Positions 61,055 through 64,000 of a stretch of 64,000 nucleotides of DNA are shown here, one piece after another; position 1 is the first letter of the stretch, and each line of letters begins with the position of its first letter. The translations under genes were made by a program, and so were the position numbers. A model generated the notes under the pieces. The model had not been told where the DNA came from. It saw nothing but the letters and a program-made list of their open reading frames with translations, and made no database searches. Where the stretch lies: NCBI GenBank assembly GCA_965262585.1, contig OZ253546.1:1054001-1118000 (forward strand), given 5' to 3'. The DNA is from JAHRAW01 sp965262585 (GTDB taxonomy: Bacteria; Pseudomonadota; Gammaproteobacteria; Arenicellales; Poriferihabitantaceae).

Positions 61055-61756
61055 TCAGACGCCCGCCTTCCCCGATGGCGAAATCTCGTTGCAGGTGATT
61101 TCCAGTGTTGCCACTCCTTTTTCGCGCCAATCGTGGGATAACAGCGCATTGCGTTTGGTGGGGGCGATGGATGCTTCTAGCCAGTCGAAGGGGCCTATCG
61201 TGCGGTATTCCGGTTGTGAGTTGGCTACGATGTCTTGGGATAGGAGATAGGCGATAAACTTTACCGCCAGTGCTTCTTGGATGAAATATCCCAGGGAAAT
61301 GCGCACTTGTTCCAACTTGCCCGGCTTGATGAAATGTTCGATGCTTCGTTCATCGAGCCAGTCCATTATTGGTTGCGCTTCGGCGTGGGATTCGAAGGGG
61401 CCGAGATAGACTCGGATGGCGCGCATTTCCCGGCTTGCGCTGCGCACCGCTTGATGGGCGAATTGCCGGGATTTCATCCATTGGTTGGCGGCTTGCCATG
61501 CGGTTGCTTCCTTGAACGGGCCGATTCGATAGCAGGAAGAATTGCCTTTTGCGGTGGTGGCCGGCGCCGTGAAATCAGCGGTGGCTTGCGCGGCGGGCGA
61601 TGAGTTTGCGCCGCCGAGTTCATGCAACAACAGCATTCCCTCCCGGTTCACTTCCGGCTGCGCGAGGGGCACTTGCTCGAGGTCTTCGTTGCGCTCGTCG
61701 AGCCATAGATACAGGGCCACATTGGCGAGCAGCAACAACCCCACGCTCCACTTCAT
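61055..61756 (-). CDS. SPOR-domain-like inner-membrane protein
   Basis: The ATG at 61756 gives 233 residues and overlaps the coaX stop as ATGA; the longer frame inside coaX is not needed. An N-terminal membrane helix (SVGLLLLANVALYLWL) anchors it, with the rest in the periplasm. The region from CYRIGPFKEATAWQAA to YRTIGPF shows the repeated (Y/I)xxGPF pattern of SPOR peptidoglycan-binding domains. Such proteins commonly follow coaX in gammaproteobacteria. Precise role not known. Confidence 0.65.
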   Translation of the reverse strand: MKWSVGLLLLANVALYLWLDERNEDLEQVPLAQPEVNREGMLLLHELGGANSSPAAQATADFTAPATTAKGNSSCYRIGPFKEATAWQAANQWMKSRQFAHQAVRSASREMRAIRVYLGPFESHAEAQPIMDWLDERSIEHFIKPGKLEQVRISLGYFIQEALAVKFIAYLLSQDIVANSQPEYRTIGPFDWLEASIAPTKRNALLSHDWREKGVATLEITCNEISPSGKAGV

Positions 61757-62574
61757 AACGCCGCCTCCCGCGCAATCACCGCCAATCCGTGAAGCACCAG
61801 TTGCGGCACGATGTTGGGCTTGATGCCGGGCGCGGTTTCGAGCAATGGCGCGATGCGCGCGGCGTCTCCGCCGGTGGCGATGAGTTGGCAACTGGCGCCG
61901 CCCGGCAACACCGCCAGTTGTCGCGCTATGGCAAGGTTGATTCCTCCGGCCACGGCAAGCAGTGTGCCGCTGGCAACCGCTTCTTTGGTATCGGTGGCGA
62001 TGGCGTTCGGCGGTGTGGTGGAATCCGCCGGGTCATCGCAAGTCGTGTCATTGACATTATTCCCGGCAATGTTCTCAGCAATATTTTGGGTTTGCACATC
62101 GAGGGCGGAGCGCATGGCGTATACGCCGGGGAAAATTACCCCGCCGTGGAAAGTACCGCCGTCGTCGAGCAAGTCCACGGTGACCGCGGTTCCGGCATCC
62201 ACCACAATCACCGCTTGCCGTGGGAATAAATCCCGCGCCGCAACCAACGCCGCCCAGCGGTCGCCGCCCAGGGAAGCGGCGTCTGAATAACCGTTGACGA
62301 TGCCCGCTTGTTGTTTTTGTGCGGTGATAAAAACCGGCTGCAACGACCAAGTTCCATGCGCGTATTCGACCACCGCCCGCCGGATTTCCGGGCGTGCCAC
62401 ACAACACGCCCACACTGCTTGCGGGCGATCCAATGAGTCGAGTTGCGCCGCCAGTGCGGTGTCATATACATCTGCGTCTTCATATCCGAGCACGCCCGAA
62501 CACTCGGCGAGGCCGGCGGCGGTGGCGGTTGCCCATTTTAGTCGGCGGTTGCCGATGTCCATCAATAATTTCAT
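61753..62574 (-). CDS. coaX: Type III pantothenate kinase CoaX
   Basis: CoaX does the first step of coenzyme A synthesis, ATP-dependent phosphorylation of pantothenate. The protein has 273 residues. ASKHA-fold motifs are MDIGNRRLKWA (phosphate 1), VIVDAGTAVTVDLL (phosphate 2) and GGVIFPG with MRSAL. A Thr/Asn/Asp-rich insert (about residues 167-198) lies in the middle. birA precedes coaX with a 6-bp gap, the common birA-coaX arrangement. Confidence 0.94.
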   Translation of the reverse strand: MKLLMDIGNRRLKWATATAAGLAECSGVLGYEDADVYDTALAAQLDSLDRPQAVWACCVARPEIRRAVVEYAHGTWSLQPVFITAQKQQAGIVNGYSDAASLGGDRWAALVAARDLFPRQAVIVVDAGTAVTVDLLDDGGTFHGGVIFPGVYAMRSALDVQTQNIAENIAGNNVNDTTCDDPADSTTPPNAIATDTKEAVASGTLLAVAGGINLAIARQLAVLPGGASCQLIATGGDAARIAPLLETAPGIKPNIVPQLVLHGLAVIAREAAL

Positions 62575-62580
62575 GATGCG

Positions 62581-63381
62581 TTAGGGTGGTGTAAATTCAC
62601 GATCAGCCAGCGGTCGTATGCGAGATTCTGCGGAGATTAGTCGTTGCCGGATTCCGTTCTGGTCGATAATCAGGGCGCCGTCTTGGTCGACCCCGCAGAC
62701 GATTCCGGTGCCGGACATCACTGGCGATTCCACCGATACCGCCAAGCCTTGATGCACATTCAAGCCGTTCCATTCTTCGATGAATTGCGCGAACCCACCG
62801 TCACAAAACCGTTGCAAGTAACGGCAGTGGGAGATAATCAGAGCCGCCGCAAGCACATCGCGGTCCGGGTTATGGCCGAGGGATTTCAGGTCGGCACGGG
62901 CGATGTCGTCATCGGGCGAGGCGACGTTGATGCCCATGCCGACGACACAGTGGTCGCCGCGCAATTCGGTCAATACGCCGCCGAGTTTTTTGCCTTGCAC
63001 CATCACATCATTGGGCCATTTCAATCCTACGGAATCAATCCCCGCGTGGCGCAGGCCGTCAACGATAGATAGCCCCGAAACCAGCGACAACCCGGCGGAT
63101 GCGGCGGCGCCGAGATGCCAGCCCAGGGACAGCAGCACCGAACTGGACCGCGATGCCCGCCACATGTGACCACGGCGACCACGGCCGGCGGTTTGCCATT
63201 CGGTGATACACACCCGGCCGTGAATGCCGTCATGATTGTCGTCATGAATGCCGCGCTGCTTCATCAGCCAACTGTTGGTGGAGTCGATCTCCTCGAACCA
63301 GTCTACCCGACCGGCGGACACCACCCCAGATTGCCCCAACAGGGCGTTGATTCGCCCGAGGTTGTGATTACCGAGACTCAT
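62581..63381 (-). CDS. birA: Biotin-[acetyl-CoA-carboxylase] ligase BirA (without DNA-binding domain)
   Basis: BirA attaches biotin to the BCCP subunit of acetyl-CoA carboxylase. The protein has 266 residues. The biotinoyl-AMP loop is TAGRGRRGHMWRA and the catalytic Lys lies in LKWPNDVMV. There is no N-terminal winged-helix of the repressor type, so it should not regulate bio genes. The C-terminal domain ends with IRPLADREFTPP. First gene of a birA-coaX-SPOR operon, divergent from ispG. Confidence 0.94.
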   Translation of the reverse strand: MSLGNHNLGRINALLGQSGVVSAGRVDWFEEIDSTNSWLMKQRGIHDDNHDGIHGRVCITEWQTAGRGRRGHMWRASRSSSVLLSLGWHLGAAASAGLSLVSGLSIVDGLRHAGIDSVGLKWPNDVMVQGKKLGGVLTELRGDHCVVGMGINVASPDDDIARADLKSLGHNPDRDVLAAALIISHCRYLQRFCDGGFAQFIEEWNGLNVHQGLAVSVESPVMSGTGIVCGVDQDGALIIDQNGIRQRLISAESRIRPLADREFTPP

Positions 63382-63539
63382 TATGATTTAGAATGCAGCG
63401 ACATGTTTATTTCCAAGATAATCCGAAAAATGAAAGGTGGCGAACGATTCGGTGAAACCCTGCCATTTTACCGAACTGCGTCCTTTACGGGCGTATCTTC
63501 ACTTATGGCATTTTTATCTGGGGTTTTGAGCACTTGACT

Positions 63540-64000
63540 ATGAAGATCCGGCGCAACCCGACCCGCGAGGTCAAAATCGGCAGCATCACCATCGGCAACG
63601 GACACCCGCTGGCGGTGCAGAGTATGTGCGCGACTCCGACCACGGATGTGGAGGCGACCCTCGCGCAGTTGCTTTTGCTGCGCCGCGCCGGTGCCGACAT
63701 CATCCGCATCGCCGCCGATAGCAAAAAGGACGCCGCCGCCTTAATTGAGTTGCGGCAGCGCACCGATGCGGTGTTGAGCGTGGATTTGCAAGAGAACTAC
63801 CGCCTCGCGGAAATACTCGCGCCGCATGTGGACAAAATTCGCTACAACCCCGGCCATCTACACCACCACGAACGCGCCAAGTCGTGGCGGGACAAGGTTG
63901 AATATCTGGCGGAGAACGCCGCCCGGCACGACTGCGCGCTCCGGGTCGGCGTCAACGCGGGCTCGGTGGATGCCGATAAACTCACGGCCGGGCGGGGCGA
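63540..64000 (+). CDS. ispG: 4-hydroxy-3-methylbut-2-enyl-diphosphate synthase IspG, N-terminal part
   Basis: IspG (GcpE) is the 4Fe-4S enzyme of the MEP isoprenoid pathway that makes HMBPP. The frame starts with ATG at 63540 and is open to the window end (about 153 residues seen). Diagnostic segments are RRNPTREVKIGSITIG, LAVQSMCATPTTDVEATLAQL (shown by position, near residue 24), VDKIRYNPGH and LRVGVNAGSVD. The usual VQSMT is VQSMC here. The 158-bp gap to birA holds no other gene. Confidence 0.92.
   Translation, partial: MKIRRNPTREVKIGSITIGNGHPLAVQSMCATPTTDVEATLAQLLLLRRAGADIIRIAADSKKDAAALIELRQRTDAVLSVDLQENYRLAEILAPHVDKIRYNPGHLHHHERAKSWRDKVEYLAENAARHDCALRVGVNAGSVDADKLTAGRG

Overview
The window is bacterial chromosome, moderately GC-rich by eye, and the gene content points to a gammaproteobacterium. 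The evidence is an mraZ-rsmH-ftsL-ftsI-murE division cluster, BamC, LolA next to FtsK and SerS, dnaG-rpoD with a CAU tRNA, a DUF1820 gene, DsbB, SfsA and glcDEF. I cannot name the genus. Two features are unusual: many dispersed palindromic repeats resembling neisserial dRS3/NIME elements, and one giant surface protein gene.

Layout. 1-4.1 kb: start of the dcw cluster on the minus strand, with a clear promoter and a probable MraZ operator. 4.2-7.2 kb: two near-identical porin genes in divergent, inverted arrangement, with a strong G-quadruplex motif between them and matching terminators. 7.3-9.4 kb: bamC and a glycosyltransferase-like gene. 9.6-14.7 kb: a polyamine-type ABC transporter (potADBC), with four tiny membrane-protein ORFs between potD and potB. 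14.8-16.35 kb: repeat array. 16.4-21.6 kb: a polyamine-degradation-like group (two FAD amine oxidoreductases, a PuuA-like glutamine synthetase homologue and an enolase-superfamily enzyme). 21.6-27.0 kb: rluC, ftsK, lolA, serS. 27.0-28.5 kb: repeat array with a microprotein gene and an 82-bp MITE-like element.

28.7-39.7 kb: one giant modular adhesin of about 3,660 codons. It has a signal peptide, seven PKD-like plus BspA-repeat modules, cadherin-like sandwich domains and an autotransporter beta-barrel. A one-base frame break near 38,078 separates passenger and barrel. The locus is flanked by inverted copies of the same repeat block.

39.7-41.1 kb: repeat array. 41.1-46.2 kb: sucD/sucC-type CoA ligase, a second enolase-superfamily enzyme, a 3-hydroxyisobutyrate-dehydrogenase-type reductase and a cupin. 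46.1-51.6 kb: dsbB, an SGNH-hydrolase-like protein, sfsA, dacB, DUF1820, msrA and a PuuD-like membrane protein. 51.8-56.4 kb: dnaG, rpoD, CAU tRNA, cysC. 56.4-56.6 kb: a candidate small RNA with its own promoter, an anti-Shine-Dalgarno hairpin loop and an intrinsic terminator. 56.7-60.9 kb: ferredoxin and glcF-glcE-glcD. 61.0-64.0 kb: SPOR-like protein, coaX, birA, and divergent ispG running off the window.

Most genes are housekeeping. The parts most worth a second look are the giant autotransporter locus, the candidate sRNA, the porin pair with its G4 motif, the pot-operon microproteins and the repeat families.
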